A DNA stretch of 64,000 bases, from NCBI GenBank assembly GCA_903861645.1, contig CAIOVE010000020.1:1-64000 (forward strand), written 5' to 3'. Positions 44,983-54,705 of the stretch are shown in pieces; the stretch's first letter is position 1; each line of letters begins with the position of its first letter. The notes below the pieces were generated by a model. The model had not been told where the DNA came from. It made no database searches and saw only the letters and a program-made list of their open reading frames with translations. The translations under genes and the position numbers were made by a program. Source of the stretch: an uncultured Hyphomicrobiales bacterium (GTDB lineage Bacteria; Pseudomonadota; Alphaproteobacteria; Rhizobiales; Beijerinckiaceae).

Positions 44983-46305
44983 ATGATCGACGATTCCTTC
45001 GCGAAGCCAGACATCACGCTGACGCTTGACGCGAACGGCGTGATCCGTTCCGCCGTGCCGTCCGACGCCCTGGCCGAGGAAGGCATCGATTCGTGGCGGG
45101 GCAGGGTCTGGGGCGAAACGATAGGCCCGTCCGTCAGTCCGCAAATTCTGAAAATGATCGAGGATATGCGGCAGGGCGGGGCCTCCTCCTGTTTTCAGGT
45201 CCGCCAGCGACTGCCCAGCGGGCGCGAGTTGCCGCTTGAATACACGACGGTCAGCCTTGGTCCGGAGGCGGGTTTCATCGCCATCGGCAAGAACATTCAG
45301 GCGATCTCCGATTTGCAGTCGCGGCTGCAACTTGCCCAGCAAGAGCGCGAGCGGGACTATTGGAAGTATCGGGAAATCGAGACCCGTTACAAAATGCTGT
45401 TCGACGCCTCGACGGAAGTCGCGGTTGTCGTGCGCGTCACCAACTTGCGGATCGTCGAGGCCAATGTGGCGGCGACGAAAAACCTGGGCCTATTGCCCGG
45501 TCCGGAATTCTACCCGGACATGCCGCCGCGCGACCGGAAGTCCTTCGAGGCCATGTTGGTCAAGGTGCGCGAACAGGGTCGCGCGCCTGGCATCGCCCTG
45601 CGCCTCTCCGGGACCAACAGTCAGTGGAGCCTGCGCGCCTCGCTGATGAATACCAACGCGGGCGCCTTCTATCTGTTCCAGATGACGCCCATGGGGGCGT
45701 CCCTGGCGACAGCCGACGCGCCGGGCTCGCCCTCGGTTGAGGATGTCATCCAGCGCATGCTCGATGGCTTCGCCATCGTCGATCGCGAAGGGATCGTCCG
45801 ACATACGAACCACACGTTTCTCGACATGACGCAAATCGGCGCCGCCGGCGCGGTCATTGGCGAGAACATCAGGCGCTGGCTCGCGCATCCCGGCGCCGAT
45901 ATCCTGACCATATTGGGGATTGTGCAGCGGCATGGCGGCGTGCGCGCCATGATGACGACGCTTTACGGCGAACTGGGCTCCAACACCCTCGTCGAGGTTT
46001 CAGCCGTTGGCGACAGGGCGGGCGACCCGGAATATGTCGGCCTGTTGCTGCGAGACGTCACCATGCGATTTGCCGAGGCCCGCGGCGCGGGCGGCGCCCT
46101 CCTGTCGCCGACGCCGGAGGCCTATCCGGATGATTTTTCGCTCGAACATCTCGTGCGAACCTCGACCGAGGCGATTGAACGGAAGGCCGTTATGGCCATG
46201 CTGGAACTTTGCCGCGGCAATCGCACGGCCGCGGCCAAGCGTCTTGGTTTGAGTCGACAAAGCCTCCATGCCAAGCTGAGAAAGTACGAACTCGACGGCA
46301 ATTGA
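44983..46305 (+). CDS. ppsR: PpsR/CrtJ-type photosynthesis repressor, copy 1
   Basis: 440 residues: an N-terminal PAS-like region, two PAS domains (one with FDASTEVAVVVRVTNLRIVEAN, one with MLDGFAIVDREGIVRHTN) and a C-terminal Fis-type helix-turn-helix (AAAKRLGLSRQSLHAKLRKYEL). PpsR represses pigment and antenna genes under oxygen or in the wrong light. The ATG at 44983 is the first fitting the family start. A Cys in the region before the helix-turn-helix (MLELCRGNR) matches the redox Cys of CrtJ. It runs into bphP 40 bases downstream, so the pair is an operon. Confidence 0.93.
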   Translation: MIDDSFAKPDITLTLDANGVIRSAVPSDALAEEGIDSWRGRVWGETIGPSVSPQILKMIEDMRQGGASSCFQVRQRLPSGRELPLEYTTVSLGPEAGFIAIGKNIQAISDLQSRLQLAQQERERDYWKYREIETRYKMLFDASTEVAVVVRVTNLRIVEANVAATKNLGLLPGPEFYPDMPPRDRKSFEAMLVKVREQGRAPGIALRLSGTNSQWSLRASLMNTNAGAFYLFQMTPMGASLATADAPGSPSVEDVIQRMLDGFAIVDREGIVRHTNHTFLDMTQIGAAGAVIGENIRRWLAHPGADILTILGIVQRHGGVRAMMTTLYGELGSNTLVEVSAVGDRAGDPEYVGLLLRDVTMRFAEARGAGGALLSPTPEAYPDDFSLEHLVRTSTEAIERKAVMAMLELCRGNRTAAAKRLGLSRQSLHAKLRKYELDGN

Positions 46306-46344
46306 ACGATCGCGTCGCCATAACCCATCGGAGGAGCGTTTGAT

Positions 46345-48531
46345 TTGGGCCTAGGCCAGGGCAATTCCCCCGCCTTCGGAACAGCGAACCTGACCAACTG
46401 CGAGCGCGAGCAGATACACCTTGCCGCCTCCATCCAACCCCATGGCGCGCTGTTGCTCGTGCGGGAAACCGATGGCGTCATCGTTCAGGCGAGCGCCAAC
46501 GCCAGCGCATTCATCGGTCTGGGGAAGAACATCCTCGGCGTTGCCCTGGGCGATCTGGGGGGCGATCTTTGGGAGCACGTCCGCCAGCACATCGGCGATC
46601 GACTGGACGCCATACCCGTCGCCGTTCGGTGCCACCTTGGCGATCCGCGTCAGCCCTTGAACGCCCTGCTGCATCATCCGCCCGGCGGGGGATTCGTCGT
46701 CGAGATTGAGCGGGCCGGCTCGCGGCAGGATTTCTCGGAGCGGATCGAGCAAGCCTTGCAGGCTTTTCTCGACGCCTCGACCTTGCAGTCGCTGTGCGAC
46801 GAGACAGCGAGCATATTCCAGGATTTCACCGGTTACGATCGCGTCATGGTCTACCGCTTCGACGAGGCGGGGCACGGCGAGGTATTTTCGGAAACAAAAA
46901 AACCCGAGCTGGAGGCTTTTCTGGGCAATCGCTATCCAGCGTCCGACATTCCGCAAATCGCGCGACGCCTCTACGAACAAAACCGCGTGCGCCTGCTCGT
47001 CGACATCAATTACACGCCCGTGCCGCTCGTGCCGCGTCATTCGCCAATAACCGGCGAGGATCTCGACATGTCCCTGTGCTTTTTGCGCAGCGTGTCGCCC
47101 ATTCACGTTCAGTATTTGCAGAACATGGGCGTCGGCGCGACGCTTGTGATCTCGCTCATGGTGGGCGGCAAGCTGTGGGGCCTGATTTCCTGCCATCACT
47201 ATTCGACGCGCTTTCTCAATTTCGAGATGCGCTCGATCTGCGAATTGCTGGCCGAGGTCATCGGCACGCGCATCACGGCGCTGGAGAGTTTCACGCAGGG
47301 GCAGGGCGAGCTTTCGGTGCGCCGTCTCGAACAGCGCATGGTCGAAAGCATTTCGCGCGAGGGCGACTGGCGCAACGCGCTCTTCGATAGCGCGCGTTCG
47401 TTGTTGCTTCCCCTCAACGCCACGGGCGCCGCGCTGCTGTTCGAGGGGCAGGTCATGACGACGGGCGAGGTGCCCGGCACGGAGCAAATTCGCGACATTG
47501 GCAGGTGGCTTGAACCGCGCATCGCGTCGGGATGCTATTTCACGTCGAACCTGAGCGCGCAGGAACCCGCTTTCGCGCCGCTGACATGGGTGGCGAGCGG
47601 CGTCGCCGCCACGCGCGTTTCCAGCGAATCCAGCGAAATGTTGATCTGGTTCCGCAACGAGCGCGTGCGGACGGTGACATGGGGCGGCAACCCTTTCCAG
47701 AAGATTGCCGTTGGCGACGATCCCGCGGACCTTTCTCCTCGCCGCTCGTTCGCGCAATGGCATCAGGTCGTCGAGGGAACGTCCGATCCATGGACGTCGG
47801 CCGACATGACCACCGCCCGCCTGATCGGCGCCAGCGTGACCGATGTCATTCTGCAATTCCGCTCGGTCCGCATTCTGATAACGCAGGATCAGCTTGAGCA
47901 GGTGCTGCGGCAAATAAAGTCGGCGGACCAGCAGGTGGTGGTCGCCAGCGCCGATGGGCGCATTCTCGAGGCGAACGCCTCGTTCGAGGCTTTGCTCGGC
48001 ACGGGTAACCGACCGATCCGCAGCCTCGACGAATTGCCGCCCTATTTCGCGGACCCGAAAGATGTCGACCGCAAGCTTCAGGCCTTGCGTCGTTCGCGGC
48101 AGCCATGGCGCGGCGAGGTTGAACTCGCCACCAACCGCGGCGAGCGCAAGCCGTTGCTCGTCCGCGCCGATCCGGTCATGTCGTCGCCTGAGCGCGTGCT
48201 TGGGTTTGTGTTGCTGTTCACCGATCTGACCGAGCGCAAGGCCGCCGAGGCCGCGCGCCGACGTTTTCAGGAGGGCATTTTGCAAAGCCATCGCAAGCCC
48301 ATGGGCCAGTTGAATTCGCGCGGCGATCTGATGGCGCAGAATCTCATGTCGACGATCATCGAGAACGCGCAACTGGCCGCGCTTGAGATCACGGATGGCG
48401 CCGATACGGCCGGCATGCCCGGAATGCTGGAAAGCGTCCGGGCGTCCGTGGCGCGCACGGCCGAGGTTCTGGAGCAACTTTCATTTGGCGCCGAGGAGAC
48501 GCCGGGCCAAAATGGCGTTGATGAAGCGTGA
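46345..48531 (+). CDS. bphP: Bacteriophytochrome (PAS-GAF-PHY plus PAS) without a kinase core
   Basis: 728 residues. Bilin-attachment Cys19 (TNCEREQIHLAASIQPHG), GAF domain with PASDIP near residue 202 and SVSPIHVQYLQNMG, PHY domain about 330-500, then a PAS domain at about 520-640 (VVVASADGRILEANASFEALLG). The last 85 residues are helical and end without a histidine-kinase ATP-binding part. Such PAS-GAF-PHY-PAS phytochromes of phototrophic rhizobia act on PpsR by direct contact in far-red or near-infrared light; here ppsR1 is 40 bases upstream. TTG start at 46345 with GGAGGAG upstream. Confidence 0.92.
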   Translation: MGLGQGNSPAFGTANLTNCEREQIHLAASIQPHGALLLVRETDGVIVQASANASAFIGLGKNILGVALGDLGGDLWEHVRQHIGDRLDAIPVAVRCHLGDPRQPLNALLHHPPGGGFVVEIERAGSRQDFSERIEQALQAFLDASTLQSLCDETASIFQDFTGYDRVMVYRFDEAGHGEVFSETKKPELEAFLGNRYPASDIPQIARRLYEQNRVRLLVDINYTPVPLVPRHSPITGEDLDMSLCFLRSVSPIHVQYLQNMGVGATLVISLMVGGKLWGLISCHHYSTRFLNFEMRSICELLAEVIGTRITALESFTQGQGELSVRRLEQRMVESISREGDWRNALFDSARSLLLPLNATGAALLFEGQVMTTGEVPGTEQIRDIGRWLEPRIASGCYFTSNLSAQEPAFAPLTWVASGVAATRVSSESSEMLIWFRNERVRTVTWGGNPFQKIAVGDDPADLSPRRSFAQWHQVVEGTSDPWTSADMTTARLIGASVTDVILQFRSVRILITQDQLEQVLRQIKSADQQVVVASADGRILEANASFEALLGTGNRPIRSLDELPPYFADPKDVDRKLQALRRSRQPWRGEVELATNRGERKPLLVRADPVMSSPERVLGFVLLFTDLTERKAAEAARRRFQEGILQSHRKPMGQLNSRGDLMAQNLMSTIIENAQLAALEITDGADTAGMPGMLESVRASVARTAEVLEQLSFGAEETPGQNGVDEA

Positions 48532-48570
48532 GACGAAACATCGTCGCGCGCCACGCGCCGGGAGTCTGAT

Positions 48571-49224
48571 TTGATCGTGGGGACCAGTTTGCGCGAGCGT
48601 TTGAGGCTCGCGACAGCCGATGTGCATGGGCGACTGCACCGTCACTCCGGACTGGCGGCGGTTGCCGCGGGAACCATCTCGCGAACGGACTATTCAAAGT
48701 TGCTCGGGCGTCTGTGGGGGTTTCATCGGGCCTTCGAAGTCGTTCTGGCCGATCCGCCCGCCGGGCTGCATTTCGATCCATCGGATCGCGCGCGCGCCGG
48801 CACGCTCGGGGCGGACTTGCTTGCGCTGGGAATGAATCCCGCCGCGATCGAGGCCTTGCCCGTCTGCCGTTATCTTCACTGTCCCGCCGACGCGGCCGGG
48901 TTCATGGGGGCGCTTTACGTGGTCGAGGGATCGACCATGGGCGGCGCGCAACTCGCCCGCGCGCTTGCGCCTCTTTTTGGCGGCGATGGCGACTCTGGCC
49001 GGCGCTTTTTCATGGGATATGGCGCGCGCAATGGCGTGATGTGGCGCGAGTTTCTGGGCCATCTCGACCGCTTCGGCGGCGACGAGGGACTAGAAGCAGC
49101 GGCGGTGCGCGGCGCGGTCGCGACATTCGGTGATTTCGAGCGTTGGGTCGACGGTTGGAAAGACGCCGACCTTGAAACGGCGGGTGGCGCGCGCCGCGAT
49201 CATCGCGTTTCCGCGCCGGGTTGA
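48571..49224 (+). CDS. bphO: Heme oxygenase BphO, biliverdin supply for the phytochrome
   Basis: 217 residues of the bacterial heme oxygenase fold: LRLATADVHGRLHRH near the N-terminus with the proximal His, and GALYVVEGSTMGGAQLARAL near residue 115, which forms the distal helix. It opens heme to biliverdin IX-alpha, the chromophore bound by BphP. It follows bphP by 39 bases and starts at TTG 48571 after GGGAG, so ppsR1-bphP-bphO look like one transcription unit. Convergent with aerR1, which ends 10 bases away. Confidence 0.92.
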   Translation: MIVGTSLRERLRLATADVHGRLHRHSGLAAVAAGTISRTDYSKLLGRLWGFHRAFEVVLADPPAGLHFDPSDRARAGTLGADLLALGMNPAAIEALPVCRYLHCPADAAGFMGALYVVEGSTMGGAQLARALAPLFGGDGDSGRRFFMGYGARNGVMWREFLGHLDRFGGDEGLEAAAVRGAVATFGDFERWVDGWKDADLETAGGARRDHRVSAPG

Positions 49225-49234
49225 TCCGCGCGTT

Positions 49235-50116
49235 TCAATCCTCGCAAATGGCCTTCACGAGCAGAAGCTTCGCGGCGAGTATGACGGCGGCTGGAGCGTC
49301 ATCGGCGACGGCGTCGGCGCCCACCTGAATCGCGAGATCGGGATGGCCGGTAAACGCTGGCCCACCGACCATGACACCGATGCGGCGATTCAGCGAGGAC
49401 CGGCGAACCGCGTCAATGGTGCGTCCAACTTCCTGAAGTCCTGCGTCGCCGCTCAATGTCATGCCGAACACGCCATACCAGTCGCGCGCGACCTCGCGGG
49501 CGTTTTCCGTGGGACTCAGCCCCTTGCCGATGGTGACGTCCCAGCCAGCGCCCCGCATCAGCTTGGCGACCATGTCCACGCCAAACAGATGCTTCTCGCC
49601 CGGCGTGGAGACCAGATAGGCGCGATGCCTAAGATCGATCAGCGGAACGTCCTCGGCCGCGCCGAAAATGGTGAGCAATTCCTGCAAGCGGGCGACGCCG
49701 ATCGCGACATCGATGAAGTCGCAGAGGTCGCGATCCCACAGTTCGCCCAGATGCCGGGCGGTGGGCGCCAGCAGGTTGACGAAAAGCGTGTCCAGCGAGT
49801 GTCCCCGCGCGCGCATCCGGTCGAAATAGGCGAGGGCGGCGGCGTTGTCGGCGGCCATGGTCAGCTTGCCGAATTCCGCGATTTCATCGGGCGTGAAAGT
49901 CCGGGCATCATCGATCGCGACACGGGCGTTTTGATGAATCAAGAGCAGGCGGGGAATGATCGCCTCGGCGATCACGTTGGCGAGCCGCGCCTGGCGCTTG
50001 CGGATATCCGGTCGGCGCAGCACCTCCGGCATTGGACCGCCATGATACGCGGACATGCCGCCATCCAAATGCGAGGATGAAGCCGTCTGGGCGCCAGGAT
50101 CGCTGTCGTTTTCCAT
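49235..50116 (-). CDS. AerR/PpaA-type B12-binding regulator, copy 1
   Basis: 293 residues. A helical B12-binding-2-like part (FVNLLAPTARHLGELWDRDLCDFIDVAIGVARLQELL) is followed by a cobalamin-binding domain with VSTPGEKHLFGVDMVAKLMRGAGWDV; the His in PGEKH fits the axial ligand seen in AerR. AerR/PpaA proteins bind B12 in light and modify the action of CrtJ/PpsR. It lies just downstream of bphO, convergent, and would share the light-regulation island. The ATG at 50114-50116 has GGGGAG upstream. Confidence 0.87.
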   Translation of the reverse strand: MENDSDPGAQTASSSHLDGGMSAYHGGPMPEVLRRPDIRKRQARLANVIAEAIIPRLLLIHQNARVAIDDARTFTPDEIAEFGKLTMAADNAAALAYFDRMRARGHSLDTLFVNLLAPTARHLGELWDRDLCDFIDVAIGVARLQELLTIFGAAEDVPLIDLRHRAYLVSTPGEKHLFGVDMVAKLMRGAGWDVTIGKGLSPTENAREVARDWYGVFGMTLSGDAGLQEVGRTIDAVRRSSLNRRIGVMVGGPAFTGHPDLAIQVGADAVADDAPAAVILAAKLLLVKAICED

Positions 50117-50227
50117 GATTGCTCCCCGCGTCCCTCCCTGAAATCGCCGCTTGCGCCAGCCAGGCTGGACGGAGACGATCTAGGACGACCGATTGAAACC
50201 CAGAAACCGGAAAGAGTAAAGCTTGAT

Positions 50228-50261
50228 TGACGATTTCGTCAGTTGTAATCCTTGGTTGTCA
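50228..50261. promoter_or_regulatory. Palindrome and PpsR-like box in the aerR1/hydrolase divergent region
   Basis: A perfect 14-bp palindrome TGACGATTTCGTCA (50228-50241) is followed by TGT-N12-TCA at 50244-50261, one mismatch from a PpsR core. They lie 112 to 145 bases upstream of aerR1 and 94 to 127 bases upstream of the membrane hydrolase gene. Confidence 0.4.
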
Positions 50262-50354
50262 TTTACTGCTTTCGCCATCCCGGCGGGCGGTGTTCCGCAT
50301 TGCCAGGAATTCCTGTCGCCGCCCCCTCGCGCGCCTGGAAGGCGGTATTGAAAA

Positions 50355-51872
50355 ATGTTAAAAATCAATAATTTATGTCTTATCGCGACGGCTGCCGCGA
50401 TTGGCCTCGCTCTCGTCCGCCTGTTGGCGCCGGAGGCCAACGTCCGGGTCGAATTGTCGCGGCTCGGCGATATCCCCGTCAGCGTTTTTCGACCTCTTTC
50501 CACCGCCGATGGTCCTGTTGTCGTCGTGGCTCACGGTTTCGCGGGTTCCCAGCAATTGATGCAGCCCATGGCGATGACGCTGGCGAGCGCCGGATATACC
50601 GCGGTGACCTTTGATTTCGCGGGTCATGGCCGCAACGCCACGCCTCTTTCGGGCGGGATCAAGGACATGGCCGAAAGCACCCGCGCGCTGCTCGCCGAGA
50701 TCGACAGGGTCGCTATATACGCGCGCGGTTTGGGCGCGCCTGGCCGACCCATCGCCCTCGTCGGGCATTCGATGGCGGCCGATCTCGTCGTGCAATACGC
50801 GATGGGCCGAAACGATATCGCCGCGGTCGTGGCTTTATCGGTGTTTGGCGGTGGCGTCACCGCGACGGAGCCGCGCAATCTGCTGGTCGTCGATGGCGCC
50901 TGGGAGCCGGCCATGCTCACCGACGCGGGCTATCGCATAGCCGGAATGGCGGCGAACGGCCTGGCGCGCGAACGCGTCACCTACGGCGACCTGGCCGCGG
51001 GAACCGCGCGGCGTTTTGTTCTCGCCGCCGGCGCCGAGCATATCGGGGTGATCTACAGTCTCGATGCATTGACCGAGGCGCGCGACTGGTTGAACGCGGC
51101 GTTCGGTCGGACGGATGCGGGCGTCATCGACCGGCGCGGCAAGTGGCTCGCCCTGTTGTTCGCGGGTTTGGTCGCCATGGCGTCGTCGCTGGCGAGACTT
51201 CTGCCCGTGTTGTCACCCACGCCGTTGGGCGCGGGGCTCGGCTGGCGACGCATGGCGCCTGTCGCGATCGCGCCGGCGATCCTGACGCCGCTGTTGCTCT
51301 GGAAGGCGCCGACCGATTTCCTGCCCGTTTTGCTCGGCGACTATCTCGTCATTCATTTCATCGTTTATGGCGTTCTGACCGCCGTCGGGCTTTGGTTGAC
51401 GCGCGCCCGCGCGATGCCCGCGATCCCGCGCCCCTCGTGGACGCGCGTCATCGTGATCGCGGCGCCGGTGGCGACCTATTATATCGTCGTCATGGGCGCG
51501 CCAATCGACCTGTTCGTAACCTCGTTCATGCCAATGGCGATGCGCTGGCTCATCATTCCCGCGATGTTCGTTGGCACGAGCCTTTATTTCCTGACCGATG
51601 AATGGCTCACGCGGGGCGCGGGCGCCGCGCGCGGCGGCTACGCCTTTTCAAAGGCGTGCTTTCTCGCGTCGCTTCTCGGCGCGGTTGCGTTGAACCCCAC
51701 GAAGCTGTTTTTTCTGATCATCATCGTGCCGGTCATACTTGTCTTGTTTGTCGTCTATGGCCTCGTCAACCGCTGGATATACCGGCGCGTCAACGATCCG
51801 CGCGCGGCGGCGCTGGGCGCGGCGGCGGCTCTCGCATGGGCGATCGCGGTGACCTTCCCGATCGTCGGCTGA
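50355..51872 (+). CDS. Membrane-anchored alpha/beta hydrolase
   Basis: 505 residues. After one N-terminal membrane helix comes an alpha/beta-hydrolase domain: GFAGSQQL oxyanion loop, FDFAGHGRN, nucleophile GHSMAAD near residue 140, and AEHIGVIY with the candidate His. The second half has six or seven membrane helices (from about residue 255 to 500). I know no named function for this combination. It stands between aerR1 and dxs inside the photosynthesis region, so a role in membrane or pigment metabolism is possible. Single gene with a convergent terminator. Confidence 0.75.
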   Translation: MLKINNLCLIATAAAIGLALVRLLAPEANVRVELSRLGDIPVSVFRPLSTADGPVVVVAHGFAGSQQLMQPMAMTLASAGYTAVTFDFAGHGRNATPLSGGIKDMAESTRALLAEIDRVAIYARGLGAPGRPIALVGHSMAADLVVQYAMGRNDIAAVVALSVFGGGVTATEPRNLLVVDGAWEPAMLTDAGYRIAGMAANGLARERVTYGDLAAGTARRFVLAAGAEHIGVIYSLDALTEARDWLNAAFGRTDAGVIDRRGKWLALLFAGLVAMASSLARLLPVLSPTPLGAGLGWRRMAPVAIAPAILTPLLLWKAPTDFLPVLLGDYLVIHFIVYGVLTAVGLWLTRARAMPAIPRPSWTRVIVIAAPVATYYIVVMGAPIDLFVTSFMPMAMRWLIIPAMFVGTSLYFLTDEWLTRGAGAARGGYAFSKACFLASLLGAVALNPTKLFFLIIIVPVILVLFVVYGLVNRWIYRRVNDPRAAALGAAAALAWAIAVTFPIVG

Positions 51873-51893
51873 TCGCGTATCGGCGATCAGCCG
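51866..51893. terminator. Hairpin between convergent hydrolase and dxs genes
   Basis: CGGCTGATCG and CGATCAGCCG form a 10-bp stem with an 8-base loop spanning both stop codons. No T-run is present on either side, so it may act as a transcript-end stabiliser or rho-assisted terminator. Confidence 0.5.
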
Positions 51894-53803
51894 GCCGCGC
51901 GTTGCCCGGCGGCGGCGCTTGGCAGCGCCTCCATGACCTTGGCGACAATGCCTTTCGCGTCGAGGCCCGCGCGCGTGTAAAGGCGTTCGGGCTTGTCCTG
52001 GTCGAGGAACACGTCGGGCAATGTCATCGTGCGCACTCGCAGACCTTCGTCGAGCGCCCCCACCTCGGCGAGATATTGCAGGACGAAGCAACCGAAGCCG
52101 CCGGTCGAGCCCTCCTCGATGGTGATGAGCGCCTCGTGATCCCGCGCGAGACGGTCGATCAGCGCGGTATCGAGAGGTTTGGCGAAACGCGCGTCGGCCA
52201 CCGTGACCGATATGCCGCGCGCGGAAAGCTCCTCCGCCGCCGCGAGACATTCGGCGAGCCGCGTGCCCAGCGACAGCAACGCCACGTGCGATCCCTCGCG
52301 CACGACGCGTCCCTTGCCGATCTCGAGCGGAACGCCCTTCGCGGGCATTTCCACGCCGCTGCCGTCGCCGCGCGGATATCGAAAGGCGATCGGTCCTTCG
52401 TCGTGGGCGGCCGCGGTCGCGACCATGTGCACAAGCTCGGCCTCGTCGGCCGCCGCCATCACCACCATGTTCGGCAGGCACCCGAGATAGGCGATGTCGA
52501 ACGAGCCGGCGTGCGTGGAGCCGTCGGCGCCGACGAGGCCCGCGCGATCGATCGCGAACCGCACCGGCAGGTTCTGAATCGCGACATCATGCACGATCTG
52601 GTCGTAGGCGCGCTGGAGGAAGGTCGAATAGATGGCGCAGAAAGGCTTGTAGCCTTCCGTCGCCAGACCCGCCGCGAAGGTGACGGCGTGCTGCTCGGCG
52701 ATGCCGACATCGAAGATGCGACCGGGAAACGCCTTGCCGAAAATGTCCATGCCCGTGCCGGCGGGCATGGCGGCGGTGACGCCGACAATACGGTCGTCAT
52801 CCTCGGCGAGCGTCGCGAGGCTTTCGCCAAACACGCGCGTGTAGGAGGGCGCGTTGGCCTTGGGCTTCTGTTGCGCGCCACTGATCACGTCGAAGGCGTT
52901 GACGCCATGCAGCTTGTCCGCGGCCGCCTCGGCCGGAGCGTAACCCTTGCCCTTCTGCGTCACGACATGCACGAGGATGGGCCCTTGTTGCGCGTCGCGA
53001 ACATTCTTGAGCACCGGCAGAAGATGCTCGAAATTATGCCCGTCGATGGGGCCGACATAATAAAAGCCAAGCTGTTCAAACAGCGTGCCGCCGGTGAAAA
53101 ACCCGCGCGTCAATTCTTCGGCGCGCCGCGCGTGCTCGAAAATGAATTTCGGCATCTTGCGCGCGAGATGCTTGCCGCCCTCGCGCAGGCTGCGATAGGT
53201 CTCGCCCGACAACAAGCGCGACAGATAGGACGACAGCGCGCCCACGGGCGGCGCGATCGACATGTCGTTGTCGTTGAGGATAACGATCAGCCGCGAGTCC
53301 ATCGCGCCAGCGTTGTTCATGGCTTCATAGGCCATGCCCGCCGACATGGAGCCGTCGCCGATCACGGCGACGACATTGTTCGCGCGTCCGTCGAGGTCGC
53401 GCGCGACCGCCATGCCAAGTCCGGCTGAAATCGATGTCGATGAATGCGCCGCGCCGAAGGGGTCGAACTCGCTTTCGGTTCGCTTGGTGAAGCCGGAAAG
53501 TCCGCCGCCCTGACGCAGCGTGCGGATACGATCTCGCCGTCCCGTCAGGATCTTGTGCGGGTAGGCCTGATGGCCGACGTCCCAGATGAGCCGGTCTTCC
53601 GGCGTGTTGAAAATATAGTGCAGCGCGACGGTGAGTTCGACGACGCCAAGTCCCGCGCCAAGGTGCCCGCCGGTCGTTGACACGGCGCTGATGGTTTCGC
53701 GTCGCAATTCATCCGCGACCTGAACCAGGCTCGCGCGCGGCAAGCGACGCAGGTCCGCCGGCAACGAGATCATGTCGAGCAGGGGTGTCGAACTCTCAGC
53801 CAT
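51887..53803 (-). CDS. dxs: 1-deoxy-D-xylulose-5-phosphate synthase
   Basis: 638 residues, ThDP enzyme joining pyruvate and glyceraldehyde-3-phosphate, first step of the isoprenoid pathway for carotenoids, quinones and the phytyl tail. Motifs include [16 protein letters not shown], the ThDP motif [18 protein letters not shown], and a transketolase-type [18 protein letters not shown]. It is the last gene of the pucC-like-bchP-tspO-unknown-dxs operon, and its start overlaps the preceding stop. ATG at 53801-53803 or 12 bases earlier. Confidence 0.96.
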   Translation of the reverse strand: MAESSTPLLDMISLPADLRRLPRASLVQVADELRRETISAVSTTGGHLGAGLGVVELTVALHYIFNTPEDRLIWDVGHQAYPHKILTGRRDRIRTLRQGGGLSGFTKRTESEFDPFGAAHSSTSISAGLGMAVARDLDGRANNVVAVIGDGSMSAGMAYEAMNNAGAMDSRLIVILNDNDMSIAPPVGALSSYLSRLLSGETYRSLREGGKHLARKMPKFIFEHARRAEELTRGFFTGGTLFEQLGFYYVGPIDGHNFEHLLPVLKNVRDAQQGPILVHVVTQKGKGYAPAEAAADKLHGVNAFDVISGAQQKPKANAPSYTRVFGESLATLAEDDDRIVGVTAAMPAGTGMDIFGKAFPGRIFDVGIAEQHAVTFAAGLATEGYKPFCAIYSTFLQRAYDQIVHDVAIQNLPVRFAIDRAGLVGADGSTHAGSFDIAYLGCLPNMVVMAAADEAELVHMVATAAAHDEGPIAFRYPRGDGSGVEMPAKGVPLEIGKGRVVREGSHVALLSLGTRLAECLAAAEELSARGISVTVADARFAKPLDTALIDRLARDHEALITIEEGSTGGFGCFVLQYLAEVGALDEGLRVRTMTLPDVFLDQDKPERLYTRAGLDAKGIVAKVMEALPSAAAGQRAAG

Positions 53804-54167
53804 GGGAGGCCTCATCGTTTTGCGCCGGTGGCGCGGGACGGATACGGGACGGCTTTACGCGCAGGGAAAGCGTTGTGTTGATGGCGGCGGCGGAGGCGAT
53901 GGCCGAGGGGCTTCCCTCGCTCCAGCGACCCGCGAGATCGACGACATGCGCGACGCATGACGCGCCCAGACACAGCGCGATGATGGCGGGCGACGCGCCC
54001 GTCAGCGCGCCGCGCACGGCCAGCAGCAGAAACGCGCCGGCGACAAGATTGCCGATGAAGGCGACGGGCGAGGGGCCGCGACCGGACGCCAACCGCCAGC
54101 CCAGCACGAGCAGCGCCTCCAGCCCCACAAGGCCGATGATCCAGTCGATCAGTCTCCCGTCCGTCAT
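53796..54167 (-). CDS. Uncharacterised small membrane protein between tspO and dxs
   Basis: About 123 residues with three or four hydrophobic segments ([58 protein letters not shown]) and a basic, Pro-rich tail ([14 protein letters not shown]). I recognise no family. It begins 37 bases after tspO and its stop overlaps the dxs start, so it is cotranscribed with bacteriochlorophyll and isoprenoid genes. It may be a membrane helper of that pathway, but nothing direct shows it. Confidence 0.6.
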   Translation of the reverse strand: MTDGRLIDWIIGLVGLEALLVLGWRLASGRGPSPVAFIGNLVAGAFLLLAVRGALTGASPAIIALCLGASCVAHVVDLAGRWSEGSPSAIASAAAINTTLSLRVKPSRIRPAPPAQNDEASHG

Positions 54168-54204
54168 TGTCGCGACCATGCCGTTTTCCCTTCGCGGCTT
54201 GCGC

Positions 54205-54705
54205 TCACGCGCGCGCCTTGAACGGCCCGTTGAGTTGGACGATGCGTAAATTCAGCGCGCCGGCGAACGTCACCCACGCCAGATAGGGCGACATCAGCCA
54301 GCCCGCGGTTGTTGAAACGCGCGCGGTCAGAACTACCAATGCGAGGATCGACAGCCATAGCAAAAGCAGTTCGACGAAAGCCCAGTCGGGTCTGCGCAGC
54401 CTGAAGAAAATGCCGCTCCAGGCGATGTTCAGCGCGCCATTGATGGCGAGCAGCGCGACGAGCCAGGCGCGCGTCGCGTCGTCGTTCGCGCGCAGCCACG
54501 CGACGATGCCGCTGGCCGCGATGAAGGCGAAAATCACGGTCCACGCGGGGCCAAACATCCATGTCGGCGGGCGCCACGCTGGCATGCGCAGCGAGTCGTG
54601 CCATGGACCGGATTCGGTCAGCAGGCCGCCGATGATGGCGACGCCCAGCGCCAGAACGACGCCGATGGCGATGACCTCGGGGCGCGCCTGCGTCCAGTCG
54701 CTCAT
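54205..54705 (-). CDS. tspO: TspO/MBR-family protein (CrtK)
   Basis: 166 residues, five membrane helices rich in Trp: WMFGPAWTVIFAFIAASGIVAW near residue 50, INGALNIAWSGIFFRLRRPDWAFVELLLLW, ATTAGWLMSPYLAWVTFAGALN-like end. TspO binds porphyrins and in Rhodobacter dampens photosynthesis gene expression through pigment intermediates. The ATG at 54703-54705 overlaps the bchP stop (ATGA), and a longer frame is rejected. Confidence 0.92.
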   Translation of the reverse strand: MSDWTQARPEVIAIGVVLALGVAIIGGLLTESGPWHDSLRMPAWRPPTWMFGPAWTVIFAFIAASGIVAWLRANDDATRAWLVALLAINGALNIAWSGIFFRLRRPDWAFVELLLLWLSILALVVLTARVSTTAGWLMSPYLAWVTFAGALNLRIVQLNGPFKARA

